Assembly (NCBI GenBank): GCA_916700875.1
Contig: CAKAKS010000004.1
Span: 13,288,534-13,352,533, forward strand
Length of the DNA stretch: 64,000 nucleotides
Source of the DNA: Sebastes aleutianus
Taxonomy: Eukaryota; Chordata; Actinopteri; Perciformes; Sebastidae
Reading direction: 5' to 3'
Shown: in pieces, positions 1-12,680 of the stretch
Layout of the letters: each line of letters begins with the position of its first letter
Numbering within the stretch: the first letter of the stretch is position 1
Notes under the pieces: generated by a model
Databases searched by the model: none
What the model was told of the DNA's origin: nothing
Seen by the model: the letters and a program-made list of their open reading frames with translations, nothing else
Program-made: the position numbers and the translations under genes

Positions 1-1621
1 TTCTTAGTTTGGTTGGACAAGCAGCTGTTCGTCTGGTTATAACATTATTAAACCACATCTTCGAGAAGCCTCTCAGAGTTCAAAAGAGGCTTGATGCGAG
101 ATGCAGTCTTCCCTGACGTTCTGCCTTTGAATATGAGGCCAAATCCAACTCCCCGCTTTTTAAAAATACTTTACAGCATGACCCTGGCTTAGCCCTGACA
201 CACTGTGCTGGTTCCTAGTTATAAAAAAAAAAAAAAAACAGGACATAGCTCAGTGACTCAGCCTTGAATACCAAAATGGGAGTAATACATTTTTTAAATC
301 CAAGACGTAATTATATTTTATGGTGCAAAAGTAAACACAGTATACGAGGATTAGCTCGTGGTTTGTGCTTCCATCCAAGTTCATCTAAGTTCTGAGGGCA
401 CGAGTTAAAAAGATTGCACTAATCTCAGGTTTTTAGAAATCCTCAAATGATGATTAAAGTTACTCTATTTGCAATTACTTTTCCATCAATCAGGGCTCCA
501 TATTTTTGACTCCTCCGTGGTTGCAGAGGGCTCACAGCTCAATCTCTCCTCCTCACACATTTTGACTGAATAGCGGACTCCTCTACACAAGAGGCCAGAC
601 TCCATTCAGCCGAGTGTTTGGGGGGGAGAAACGGGACACTTCTTCAGCCAATTTCCCGGAGCCGGTCGATTTGGATCAAGGGTTCTGTTAACACCCGCCA
701 CCTCTGCTCCACCCAAACCACAACAAAACAGAGCAGCCCTGTCTGAGATGAAAGCCCTGTATTGACTCATTCTGTGGGTCGGAAGCTGCTTTTAGGTCAA
801 TTGGGTCATTTAGAAAAAAACAAGAGGAGGAGTGATAAACGGATAGACTGCAGTGCTTCCGTTGCATTTTGAGGAAGTGGAGTGAAAGTCGTCTCTGTAG
901 TCGACCCGGCAGCTGTGCGAGTAGGACACTGAAGTGACTTTGAATGCCTCTAATAGAGACTTTTTAGAAGGCGACAGCTCACAGCTTAGACAGACTGCCA
1001 GTTGGGTGCTATGTGTGGCGCTACTGCTACTGAGACGCTTTTGTGGCTGTTGAGGGAATTTTTAACGATCCACTATCACAGGAAATCTAGCCACACGTTT
1101 TTTTTTTTCATCGGACCTGCTGCAACAGCATTGATATTCCACTGTGGATGGTTAGCAAATCCTGTGATCAGTTGTCACAATAAACTCTGTTTTTGTACGT
1201 ATTTCCTGCATTCTGGTGATATTTCATGTACCAATTTATGATGGAAATGTCTATATTTATGTAAAGGAAAACACGAAAATTCTAAATATAATGGGATATA
1301 ATGCAGTAAGGCTCTCAGGCATTCTGTATTGCTTTCAAATATTTATTCTCCTGTAGATCAACTTCTCTCATTTAATGTTATCAGTCAACACACATGTAGG
1401 TATGATTCACTCCTTCACGTCTTTTGTTCGGGGAGGTAACCTCTTTAAATGTGCATGTGGCACCTGCTCACCTCGATGATATATTCATTCATTCTAATTA
1501 ATTTATAAACCGCTGCACTTTAATAGCTCATAATGTGTTTCAGCAAGATTTATGCTCATGTTCAAAATGTTCTGCACATTCAAATAACATATCCCACATA
1601 TCTTTGTTCTCTGAGAAGTCG

Positions 1622-2112
1622 AGAATACATTTTGAGAAAAAAGTCATAATATTATGAGAATAAAGTCGTAATTTAATGAGAAGAAAGTCAGAACATTTCA
1701 AGATAAAATCTATAGTCTGCTATGCATTACGTTATTGCTCTGCTGATATGGTAGTATCCCCTTCAGACCGTCTGACAGGCACAGTTTGGGACTCTCTCTG
1801 GATGATGCTCTTCATCGGACGTGGAAAACCCTTCTGATCAGGTATAAATCTCACCATTGTATGGCTTACTGACCACACAAATGTTAACTTCACCAATTCC
1901 AATAAAGATCAGCTCACAGCTACTTCAGTGGGAAGCATCCTGCAGCAGAGAGACAGCCTCAAACAGAGCGAAGCTGTCTGGAAGCGAGGGGGACGCAGAG
2001 ACACAGAGCTACCGGCCTCGCAATATGATAGGCTTAATATTATGACTTAATTCTCTAAATCTCAGATTATTATTTTTTTTTCTAACAGTGGCCCTAATAC
2101 TCCGTCGTAATT
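1622..2112. repeat. putative teleost interspersed repeat with tandem AAAGTCRTAAT units
   Basis: Around 1640-1700 there are about three copies of a unit of roughly 20 bases containing aaagtcgtaat/aaagtcataat with gagaa spacers. At 2030-2110 a related inverted string (attatgacttaattctc) is followed by tggccctaatactccgtcgt, which I recall as a common end of a teleost repeat. The ends are uncertain and I saw no target duplication. Confidence 0.45.
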
Positions 2113-4022
2113 GACAGACTAGAATTCCACCTTTGGGTGTATCTTATTCTCTTGCGAATTTACGGCTGCATTAGATTTCAGTAGTCGTTGGATATTGGTA
2201 GGTAAACAAACAAATATATTCCAAGTGATGGTGCTTATTGAAATAGTATCTCCAGTCGCAAGTTGAATAATATAGAAATCCATATGGAGTTCACCATTTA
2301 AATATTTAATGATCAATAAAGTGTGGGTGTATTCTTTTAAACTTCAATTTTATCCTACAAACCATTTTAAGTGATGACTGCAGTTTTTTTTAAGTGGTTA
2401 TTCTGTATTATTATGGAAAGACGTTAAATGATTCATAAAATAACATAATAACACACAGTAATATTTGACTTAAACTTGTGTTTGGAGACTGTGCCTTTTG
2501 CTTTCTACAATAATGGTAGAAATAAGCAAAAATAATTGTATTTAATTTATTTGATATTTGAACTGGCAAAATAAATACATCTACAAATTCTATAAATTCG
2601 GTACTCTGTGATGAAAGTTCATCGACACAATCTCCTCATCAAATAATAAGAAGGTAAAATGATTGAAATGTGCTATTGTTTTATTTAAAAGACGTCTTCC
2701 TGACTGCGATTCTCATTATCCCCATCATTATCAGTGGCAGCACGACTAAAAGTCACAGAAACGAACAGCTGTTTAATCTATAACCTCCGAGCACTTATTA
2801 AACTAATAGAATATTCTGCTCCTTCTCTGTTCATCCATCACAGTTGATAGTAAATCTGTCCGAGCGCGACTCCGTTGCTGTTGCCGCGCCCGACCAGTGT
2901 TTCACATTAACGGACGTTCAGTGGGTAAATATGACAGCCCCTGATGAAATACGGCTATAATAATGTCGTGACATTTCAACTATATGTATTTTCACAGCAG
3001 TAAACAGTCATTATGAGCCTGTGACCTTTGGGTGTAGTGCCTTTGGACCAAAACAAATGTCATCATAATAGTAAACTCCTGCAGCCTCCACCTCTGAAAT
3101 CCCACAGAAGGAGACGTCGCAGATATTTGATATGTTCTAAAAGTGTGAGCACAATAGTCTGACATTTTAAATGTTGTTCTATACTTAACTTCAGTGGGAC
3201 ACTTCAGTATTGATAGTTGAATTTGTAGAAGCATGAAAGAGAGGAGTGAAAACATTGCTCTGCACTAGAATTAAATATAGAAAAGAAAAGACAACATGAT
3301 TTGATACAAAGAATAAAAGCAAAATAACCGCAGTGACTCATTAAGAAGGGCAAAGCAGCACATATGAGACAAGCGTATATTTAGGCCAACGCCGTGATTA
3401 TCGGGAGTAATGAGCTTAAGGCAATATTTTGATTATGACGTTTAACAAGTTTGAGGAAACACGACTTCTCAAATAACCCGAGCTTAATAAGATTCATCTT
3501 ATAATTAGTCTACATCCCTGACTGCACAACAGAGGAGGCGAGAACAGACACACAAGCTCGTACAGTAAACCCCGTGATATCAAGATCACGACTCCATTTC
3601 ATCTTGATTAAATGCGTTGATCAACCTTGGCCTTTCCATCTGACATTGTCACTTTGATCAATAACACTTCAATTAATATTTTGCAAAGTTCTCAGGCTTA
3701 CCCAGCTTGAAATATCACCGTTATTGAAGGATAATAACTTATCAAGATGTGTTGCATGAATAAATGTGGCATATATTACAGAAAAAAAACCTGAACGACT
3801 ATGGCTGCTGTCTATTTCCATCCTGCACTGAAACATGAATGGGAAGCCTTGTTGCTAAACAGCCACCATTGTGGCCACAACTGACAATCATGGGCTAAAG
3901 GTGATGGTTTGTATAACAGTAGCACAAGTAGAGAAGAGTATTCAAGTCAGTGAAATGACATATGTTCTACAGGAATATCCTATCTATCTATGTAGATCTA
4001 ACATTAGCTACCATAAGCTACT

Positions 4023-4528
4023 GGTTATACCCATGGATGTATTATTAGAACTGGATATCGGACAATAAGATGGCGCCTATTCATTGCAATGATGAATGAA
4101 TTGCATTTTGATGACTTCACAGATGTTTAAATCACTTTTCCTCGGCCCGGAGGAAAGTTTTACAAATATAAAACCTCCGTGGATCCCAAATTCATAATAC
4201 AAAGAGTCATAATTGACCTTGTTTGCAGTTGCTCTGTTAACAGTTTTACAGGCGTCTTTTTTACAATTGTGGTCTATGGGGAAAATGCTTTTTGGGCTGC
4301 AGGGGGATTTATCGCTGCAATACCGAGAGTGCCCAAAGGGAAAAATTGGAAGCAAGGTTGTGTCTAGAAGGTAAAGCACAAGTTGCAAGACTCTCAAAGA
4401 TGGTTAAGGTTAGGATAGGACGTCGGGCAGCGTGTCTCGCAAGACTTTTTTGCAAATTTTTGCAATTAAAGGGTTAACTTCTAGACACGACCCATATCAA
4501 AGTCTTATTATACATCCATGGTTATACC
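4023..4528. mobile_element. terminal-inverted-repeat element (MITE-like)
   Basis: The left end ggttatacccatggatgt and the right end acatccatggttatacc are inverted copies extending about 26-35 bases with a few mismatches. The body contains no coding capacity and carries a second, smaller inverted-repeat element at 4356-4492. The right end stops 77 bases before the end of sema5a exon 5. No clear target duplication was seen. Confidence 0.65.
4356..4492. mobile_element. 137-bp inverted-repeat element, nested (family E)
   Basis: Ends ggttgtgtctagaag and cttctagacacgacc are inverted repeats of 15 bases with one mismatch. The interior contains atggttaaggttaggatagg and gggcagc. The same ends and interior occur at 34730-35227, where the interior is interrupted by another element. 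It lies inside the larger element at 4023-4528. Confidence 0.7.
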
Positions 4529-4604
4529 AACACACCAGCATATAAAGCTGTATCGGCAAAACCTGTGCGTGTATTGAACAGTGAAGGTGAACAGTTGTTC
4601 GTAC

Positions 4605-4703
4605 CGTTCGGTTGGTGCAGATGGGGGTGAAGGCGTTGGTTCCACAGGTAAACAGCCTGTTCCCGTTCACCAGCAGCACCCTGATGTAGTTCTGGCACTC
4701 CTC
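4605..4703 (-). CDS. sema5a: sema5a coding exon 5 (sema domain core motif)
   Basis: Acceptor tttccacag and donor gtacgaac flank 33 codons, residues 121-153. ECQNYIRVLL (from residue 122), NRLFTCGTNAFTP and ICTNRT are the hallmark N-terminal sema-domain motif. ECQNYIRVL with TCGTNAFTPxCTNR is specific for class 5; class 6, for example, has ECHNFIKV. Cys123, Cys140 and Cys149 are conserved, with 140 and 149 expected to pair (family knowledge). Asn151 sits in an NRT glycosylation sequon, also present as NRS in human. The reading continues as an open frame past the donor, but that extension does not resemble semaphorin. The next exon lies beyond coordinate 1. Confidence 0.97.
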
Positions 4704-7320
4704 CTGTGGAAACACAGCAGCAAACAGTTAGCAGCGGCTCCATTATCTATCCATTGACAAGCAGCAGCATTAGGCAGAGAGACAAAATAACACTTTATGC
4801 CAATAAATGAGACAAACACCTGCAACCGCGGGAGTGCTACTCTCAAACGTGGCCAAGCTCGACAGAGTCAAATCAAGGCTAATGCGCGCACGGCTTAGCC
4901 ACGTCACATCTTAATTCTACAGGGACCAGATTTGGAGCGGGATGGAGAACAGATAAATGCAGCGGGCGTGAGAGAGGACCACTCAGGATTGGTTTAGAAA
5001 ATTGCCTTGGCTTTGTTGACTGGTCAGAAAGTGAAACGAAAACGTAGTCTCATCTGCTTCATTAAGGCGTGTTTCTTTTTAGGCTGCTACATTAATCAAT
5101 TCAAACTACTTTTCTCAAAATGATGGCGATGTACACGTTCACCACTCTTTTCTTGGGTTTGCTCCTCCTCTGAGGTTTTGGCCTGCGTTTCAAGCAAAGC
5201 ACTCAGGCACTTGGTTTTGAGGCGTGCGACAAATAAAGCGGGACAGACGTGGCGAATGATTGATTGAATGATTGATTGCCGCTGAACGCCATGAACTCTC
5301 AACATCGCCGCAGGGGCTTTCATGTTGGCTTTACTGGGGATTTCCATCAACAAAACAACAGCAGTCGGTATTCATGTCAGAGAGCGGCATTTGTTTTTCA
5401 TCCTAGGGTGAGGTAATAAACTCATAGGGTCCCCTCCATCTGAAAGGGGGCCACGGCTGGGCGGGGACCCTCGTAGAAATTTAAAACCCTGTAAATCTGC
5501 AAGTGTCTGCGCCACTCGAGGTGCCCAGGGCGACACCACCTCCCTCTCCTCCCCCCTCTCAAGAGTCTGCTTCAGGTGTGGAGGGCACCGCAGGAGAGAT
5601 GGAGGGAGGAAGGGCTTTTATTTCCCCCCATCAAGATGAAGGTTGACTCATAAAACAACTCGTTTCCGGGTGCTAAGCACAGCCTAAGTATGTGTGCTTG
5701 TGTTCATGTGTGTGCCTGTTCAAAAAGTGTAGTAAAACTTGTTATGTACGCCTATATATCTGTGCTGAATGTACAGCTCGTTGTGTACTGTATGCTTTTA
5801 TGCATGGATGCAGGAGTGAAGGGGAGCGGTGGTGAGGGGTCTGCATAATTCAATTCTCCTCTGCAGTTTGTTTCTACAGTAAATAACGCCATATTTAATA
5901 TTTGCCCAGCCTAACAGTCTTGACTTGTTTACGAAAACTTCCTGACAAATGTTCCACGTCTGTACTGTAATACAGCGGCTGTTATGCTTGGCTCTCGCAT
6001 TATAAAACAAAACAGAGGCGGCAATCAAGTCCCGTCAAGTCGATTTAACTCTCCTTTCTTCTCCCGGTTGAAATAAATCAAATACACAAGAGAGAAGCGG
6101 ACGCGTGCATTAGTGGGGAAAAAAAAAAATACAATCACTTGTAAATTCACTCAAAGCACAGGCACGGTATCTGTATAATAGCTTAAGCGATGGTATATTG
6201 CTGAGCGCTGAGCTAGGTAATAAACCATCGAAAGCCCTGTCAGCTGCCGGAGAATGAAGTCTTTTAATGCTATTCTTAGTGTACATCACAGGAGCTGATC
6301 CTCCGAAGGGAACTGTGAGCAAAACAATTTGAGTCTGGGAGACGGCAGTGACTCTCAAGGACTGAGGTAGCGTTGGTCTGTAATTCACGACAGCTATCTT
6401 GTGCCGGCCAGCCCATGCATGCATATTATGGGTCCCCTAACCACCTTTCACAGGAGGATAAATACACAGCGGTGCACACACACACAGGGATCAGGGCTGG
6501 GCAGTTCACCTACAAGTCAAGTTCAACTCTAAACCAGCTGTTTGGTAGACAGGAGTATGCCAGCTAACCACATAGAAAAACATACACTTCTGCACCAAAA
6601 GAAAGTACAAAAAACAATAGGAACTCCCTTTATGCAAGGCAAGAATCTTTTTACTTCACAACAAAGTTGATTTAGATCCTTATTGAGAACAATCAAACCC
6701 CACATACAAAGCAGGGATTCCCACTGACGTTAAAGCTAAAAAGAGCTCCATGTTGCTTTCAGGCTTGTTTCATCATGACTTGAGATTTATTAGATTTTAG
6801 TGAGCTATTTGATGTGTTTCTCTGAAGCTGACTCAACGCTGCCTGTAAAAATGAAGGCAGATCTGTGATTTCTTTAATTTCCTCGAGCCGTTATGCGGTG
6901 CTGGTTTTGCTGGTGGGAAAGTTCGACATCTGGGGCGCTCCGTTCCACTGGTGGACAGCATTCATTCATATGTTATTTTTGTAGATAACCAAAGCCACAG
7001 GAAAATGTTGAGCTGTCATCGGCTGTTTTGAAGGCTGCAACTTTGCAAATAAGAAAAGTGTTCAGCAGCGTTGAAGGCTTGCTTTGCAGATAGTAGTTGT
7101 ATATATTATTGTTACACAAGGGGAACTTTTATACATCAATCAGTTTATTAGTTAGTAGTATTATCAGGCGGTGGATTGGTCAATCCTCTGACTCCCTTGA
7201 ACATTTTAATGTGTCCAATACCTGATTTATGACCAAAAAGTCTACCTGTAAAGCTACTGACATTCCCATCATCCTCTACTTCGCATGTTAGCATGCTGAT
7301 GTTAGCATTTAGATCAAAAC

Positions 7321-7880
7321 ACTGTTGTGCCTAAGTAGCCTACAGTAGGCGTGTGATTGACACAATATTGTGTCATAATGCGTGAGGCAAAATCAAGTAA
7401 TAAGAACGCCGTTCTTGTTTTAGGCGTGTCTTTTTTTTACGCCATGTAGTCTGTACTGACTGCAATGTAAATGCATCCGTGTGAATATGCTACGCTCTGA
7501 GCTAGTGACGTAGAATAAAAAGTGAGAAAGATTGGTGGTCTGGTGAGACCGGTGTTCGAGATCAATGTTTTGTAAGCTACATTAGTGACGTTTGTGACGA
7601 GTTTATTGCGATGCGTTTTCTTTACTTATGTTACGTTGTTTCCATACGTATTTTACTATGTACTTATTTTAAGCCCAACCATGACATTTTCCTAAACCTA
7701 ACTAAGTTGATTTGTTGCCTAAACCTAAGTGAGTGTCTTCCCCCCCCCTGCTGGTAGGCTACTGCACCTTCATACACGTGTAATATTTACGCCTCAGCGA
7801 GGCAAAACGTGACACTGACACGCTATCCTCTGGTGGACGGGCGGGTCTATCACACGCTTTGCCGTGATGTCGGGTAGCAT
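7321..7880 (+). repeat. family A interspersed repeat, copy 1
   Basis: Shares, in the same order, acgccatgtagtctgtactg, gacgtag-ataaaaagtgagaaag, ttattttaagcccaaccatg, cctaaacctaacta and gaggcaaaacgtgacactga with the copy at 36436-36965. No coding capacity. A tRNA-promoter-like string ggtgttcgagatc is present near 7550. Confidence 0.85.
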
Positions 7881-8094
7881 GTCTGTAAACTCTTTCCTTA
7901 CTAACAGGGTGTGGAGTTTGAAATAGGTCAGCCATAGGCTACTCTTAGACATAGAGGGAGCAACAAAACAAAAAGACGTTATTGAGTTGCATTATGGGAA
8001 GTGGATCTAGGCTTTTTTGTCTCACACCTCCCCAAACTTAATGCAAAACTAAATAGCTGAAATGCCCTTTTAATTGCCTTAAGTAGAACAAATA

Positions 8095-8215
8095 GACCTT
8101 TTCAAATTTGACAACATTCTATATGGGCCCCTTTGTATTTCCTGTTGCAATGTTTGTTAATGCTGACAGGAAGTAAACTGGGACCAAAGACAGAATGGCA
8201 ATGAAAAGGTCAATA
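8095..8215. repeat. putative short inverted-repeat element
   Basis: gaccttttcaaatttgacaa at the left and ggcaatgaaaaggtc at the right are imperfect inverted ends around about 120 bases. A similar arrangement is familiar from fish genomes, but no second copy is in this window and the ends are not certain. Confidence 0.35.
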
Positions 8216-8378
8216 GGTTCATGAACCCAACTCATAAAGTGCACCTTTTACTGAGGACAAGATTTTTATTATAACAACATCAACTCTGAAACTTGTTTTC
8301 CCCAACTTAGTGACAAGTGTCGGATAAAGCAATATAACAGTGTGACATTTGAAACGCTCAGACATCACTTAAACTCAC

Positions 8379-8441
8379 CTCAGACTTTCCGCGGCTGAAG
8401 CAGGCTCCCTTGGTAAACTCATCGCAGTGCCACTCAGCCTC
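8379..8441 (-). CDS. sema5a: sema5a coding exon 4 (sema domain, 63 bases)
   Basis: Acceptor ctctccgcag and donor gtgagttt flank exactly 21 codons, residues 100-120: EAEWHCDEFTKGACFSRGKS followed by Glu. Human SEMA5A has VEWECDEATKKACYSKGKS here as I recall it, closer than SEMA5B, which supports the sema5a call. Cys105 is a class 5A-like extra cysteine. Cys113 is the conserved semaphorin cysteine that normally pairs with the one in ECQNY of the next exon. Phase is 0 on both sides. Confidence 0.95.
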
Positions 8442-11332
8442 CTGCGGAGAGAGAGAAAGAGAAAAGCGGCATAAGTCTCCCAATAAACCACCAAGAAGAA
8501 GCAAACATCAGAAACATTTGGCGCCATGTCACCACGAACCACTTTGAAAACCACTCAGGGAGACCAAGCAAAACAATGTCTGGCTCTCAACTCCCACCTT
8601 GTTGAAGTCAATTTGATGTCTGGTGACTTTGTCTGAGATAGCAGGGGCAATAAAGATGCCAGAGAAGACATGAAAACACAGTCGCAAATGTCATAGAAGA
8701 CCATATACAGCGTAGTGAGTTAGATACCGATTTTTCTGGGTGCTGACTATTCTTTGACTTGAGTGGGAGGAATGGATTAAAACAGAAGGGAACAATAAAT
8801 GAGTTTGACATTAAGCTTCACTGTACTCTCAGTCCCACGTATAGGCACATACACACTTACAGTATTTATAAGCCATGTTAAATACAGACACAGAATCCAA
8901 TTAAGGTGCATACCGAGCAGAAACCTCAAGAAACGAGTGACAAGTTTGCGCAGAGCCGAATGCCCGATTTGATTTATGTGCGAGGGAAAAGGAGGCATCT
9001 TTAAGACGTGAATCCCCCAGGAGTAGGATGTCAACGTGATTTACATGTGAGGTAGAAACAGAGGGACGCCTTTTACATTTTACTACAGGAGGGAGGGGAA
9101 TAAGGAGATAAAACCTCAACTCGTCGAGGGTGAAGACACCAGCGTGCTCCAATTTCTACCGTTTAATTTCAGCATGACCACTGGGACGGGGGGAGGGGGG
9201 GTTCTCCATTCATAAAATGAGCGTTGGCCTCAGGACAGCACCGGGCCACTAAGACACTCGCGCTTGTGACAGGCAGAATTAGCCGTCACCGCCACCAGCT
9301 CCGACTGGCAGAGAGAGGAATACTTAACAGAAAAAAAAACTGGCTGCTGCAATAATACGCTTAACGCCAAGTCACGAAAAGTCTCTAAAAGTGAAACTAT
9401 TCTTTTTTTGGCCACGGAGAGTTTCCTTCAATAATAACCTGGCTAGTGGCCAGAGGGGCAGGAATTCTCGCTCTGTGGGAATATAGTAAATATCTGTAAC
9501 AGAAAAGAGAATATTAGATTTCACCTTGGTATCAGGACTGTTTTATGCCAGGACAAGAGGGGGGACGGAAACTGAGACCCCCTCAGCACTTAGGAGAGCT
9601 TCTTTCATTTCCTCTTTGAGAATACTCTGAGTTTCCTCTGTGTGTGTTTTATGACAAACCCTTTGCTTTCCGCCTCGCCGGCCTTTTGGGAGGCGCAGAG
9701 ACACCCGTATGCACACACATAAATGCACACATAGGCAGTAAAAGGAGGGAGCTTAGAGAGAGGAGAGAGCTCAGGGTGTGGGGTGCTATTCGGGGAGGAT
9801 AAGATATGGAGTATTAGTGTGAGCTGGCTTCTCCGTGTGTGTGTATGTGTGTGTTAGTTCACATTCCAGGCCAAAGCAGGCTATTCTGGGGCCGCGCAGC
9901 CGCCACCACAGACACAAACCACACAGATCAGCACAAGCGGCGCAGCCTGCACACACAGCACCGCAGCGCGTCCCAGCTGAATTGAATGTAGACGCTGATA
10001 AGTGCTTCCACTAATCGCAGGGGGGGGAGAAAACCTGTTAATGGCCCGAAACCTTACTTCACTCATGTTCAGGGTAAAAATCAATCATAATACAATGCTA
10101 AATTACAATTTGAGATCACATGAATGGGAGCAAAGTGGTTGCTTTTATCATTACCGGGCGATTATGTGATTCATCATCACTCAAAATAGTTCAAAGCAGA
10201 TTTTCAGATACAGTGTATATTATCATTACATCTTAAAGAAACCAACTGTATGACGTATGCTGAAAAGGGTGACTTCCGTAAGCCTGTAAGTGCTGGATAT
10301 GCTGGCATCATTGACCGCTAAAGCCGCCCTATCTTACTGCCCTGCCTCAAATGAACCAGAGTAAAGAACAGAATCCAGTGCCAGCGTCATTAAGAAACAT
10401 TAAAAGCCCATCAACATGCTTTTGTTCAGCCACTGTGCTCCGAAGATGAATGTGTCTTGAACCGAAATATGTCTGGAATACGCTCTCGTTAAATAATAAT
10501 TCTTGGCTTTATCAGAGGAAGCTGCATCACAAAGGCTGTTGTCTGCGCCTTTGTCACCTAGAAGACACCGAAAATAGAGACTTAGAAGGGAAACAAAGGA
10601 GATGAGAGAATAAGAGGGGACCAGGTTTCAATTTAGTGAGCCGAGCATGGCGGCGAATTGGCCCGAAAGAAAAATAAATATCCATCATGGCACTGTAATC
10701 ATCTCTGGAGAAAGGCAACCATTGGATATTGTGGAAAAGGAAGAGATATACAGCTGTTAAAGGATAATTATGGTGTATTGCAGCTATTTATTTTCATCAT
10801 TTTCATTGGGTATGATAACATTGTGGTCGCCAAAGTATGGAAATGGGAAATATTTGGGAACAACTGACATCACAGGGGAAAAAAACAAAACACGGGTGAT
10901 CAGATTATCAGAATGAGCCAAAAGTGTATCCACCTTGTCTAAACCATTTTAATTGGAGGTAAAACTGAAAGTGCCTACGATAAGTACAGCAGATCAAAGT
11001 TGACAGGAAGTTGGTCCCACACTCGCTATTGGCATGCAGGCCAAAAAAGGCATTTTCTCATACGCAACAAAAATGATGAAATTATTTTTATGAGGATCAT
11101 GAAAAACCTCAATTTTAGCGTATCAGTTCATTATTGTGTGACATTCATGTGTGCGGGGAGCCAACAGGAAGTCAGCGGGCTCAGCCAGAGTATGTCTCTA
11201 CAACACATGCTCAAAAAATGGGGAATATATTGTGGGAAGTAGCAGCATGCACAGCTCCGAATCTTAAATAATATATCGGGTGCACGGTAGTAGCAAGGAT
11301 CAATAGAAACAAAACACCAGCACAGATAAAGG

Positions 11333-11379
11333 GTCTTCATATTTATTATGGGCACTGTGCCCATAATAAATATGAAGAC
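11333..11379. repeat. perfect 47-bp palindrome
   Basis: Two perfectly complementary 23-base arms (11333-11355 and 11357-11379) are separated by one T. The left arm begins gtcttcatatttattatg and ends ggcac. It could extrude as a cruciform. It lies in intron 3 with no gene function visible. Confidence 0.95.
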
Positions 11380-11574
11380 GAAGAATATCCAGTTTTCTTG
11401 ATACATCCATGGTAAACTAATATGATCAGTTTAGATAATAATTCTACCCTTTGCTTTACTTTTGTATTCCAAACATGTTTGGCCAACCTGGGAGTTTGTT
11501 TAAAACCTACATAATTGTCTGATTGCTCCAGCTTCTCGCCATGTGGAACTTTGTTTTAGCAATTATGCCGCCCT

Positions 11575-12200
11575 CCCAAGTCCAACCCAATCTCACTCCC
11601 AATTTGTCAAATACCGCCGCTTGGTCAGTGCCAAAGAGTGCTAAAGAGTGCCTCGGAGTCAGATACTGATGCTGCGAGGCACTCTTTAGTGTCTGTATAG
11701 GACGCATAGGCTTTCAACTGACTCCAATGTAAACCCATCACGTCATAATTAGAGGGAAAGAGCAAATGAGGTAGTATAAAGTGTGAGAGAGTTCGCTCAG
11801 GGTTGGTCAAAGTAGAGGTTGGATGGGTCAAACAAACACAGGGCTTTCAGCCAGGAGACCGCTGTTTGTGTCCCGTGTGAAGTCAAAGTTGACTTATTTT
11901 ACCGTTGTTTCGTTATGTAACTTCCGTACTTTACAAACATTACTTTGTTGTTCGTAACAAGTTTCTTTACGTAACAAATGTACTTATTTTAACACCAACC
12001 ATGATCCTATCCTAAGCCTAACCAAATACTTTTGTTGCGCAAGTAAACCAAATAACGAAGGAACGCCGGACGTTTATTTTGAAAAGACACTATGCGTGTT
12101 AAAAGCGGAAAGTGACACGCCATCCCTGAAACGTCCAAAACTGACCTGGCTTGAAGCGTATAGGGCCACTGACCAAGCTGGTGTACTAGACCAGTTGGCC
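11575..12200 (+). repeat. family A interspersed repeat, copy 2 (divergent subfamily)
   Basis: Shares caaacaaacacagggctttc, ccaggagaccgctgtttgtg, acttattttaacaccaacca and cctaagcctaaccaaa with other copies. It starts with ccgccgcttggtcagtgcc, which also starts the copy at 52790. It carries a local inverted repeat (gagtgcctcggagt / gcgaggcactctttag) near 11650-11690. Confidence 0.75.
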
Positions 12201-12234
12201 AACCCGGTCTAAAGGGAAGGCATATCAATAGTAC

Positions 12235-12680
12235 ATTCCACAGACAATCCGCGTGTCATTTCTACGCCATGCAACAAAACTATGGTAATGTCCACGGGTA
12301 AGTTGAGGCGACAAAACCATTAGTTAGGTTTAGGAAAAACGTCATGGTTGGGCTTAAAATAAGTACGGAAACAATCTTACAAACATCACTAAAACACACG
12401 TATACAAAACATTGTTCTCAAACATTGGCCTCCTTGTTAAAAGTCGTATAATTGTTGAACCCATCCACCTTTCCACCCACCTGCCATAAGCAGTCTTTCT
12501 CACTTTTTATTCTACGTCACCAACTCTGATCGTAGCATATACTGTATACACGGATGCATTTACATTGCAGTCATTACAAATGGCGTACAAATGACACGCC
12601 AAAAGCAAGAAAGGCGTTCTTATTGCACGCTAAATGCCTTGCGCGTTATCGTGTCATTAATATGCCTTTTCGTGCAGACG
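12235..12680 (-). repeat. family A interspersed repeat, copy 3 (inverted)
   Basis: The reverse complement matches copies 1 and 4: on the plus strand, gttaggtttaggaaaaacgt, catggttgggcttaaaataa, ctcactttttattctacgtc and tgcatttacattgcagtc. It is head-to-head with copy 2, about 35-60 bases away. Confidence 0.85.

Larger units (their letters stand above)
1..4604 (-). other. sema5a: sema5a intron 5 (partial)
   Basis: Downstream intron of sema5a, entering the window from the left. I find no further semaphorin exon on the minus strand: the expected next motif, around ARCPYSP, is absent. Visible content: an A run near 223-238, a putative repeat at about 1622-2112, AT-rich unique sequence at 2100-3800, and the nested inverted-repeat element at 4023-4528. 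Nothing else is recognisable. Confidence 0.85.
4704..8378 (-). other. sema5a: sema5a intron 4
   Basis: A 3,675-base intron of phase 0 between exons 4 and 5. It contains an A run near 6119-6130, a gene-poor middle, a fragment with tandem TGTTAGCAT-like units near 7290, a family A repeat at 7321-7880, and a putative short inverted-repeat element at about 8095-8215. I see no additional exon. Confidence 0.88.

Noticed and set aside
4497..4604. Extension of the exon 5 reading frame past its donor
   Set aside because: The frame stays open for a further 36 codons, but the residues no longer match any semaphorin, and a good donor (gtacga) marks the exon end at 4605.
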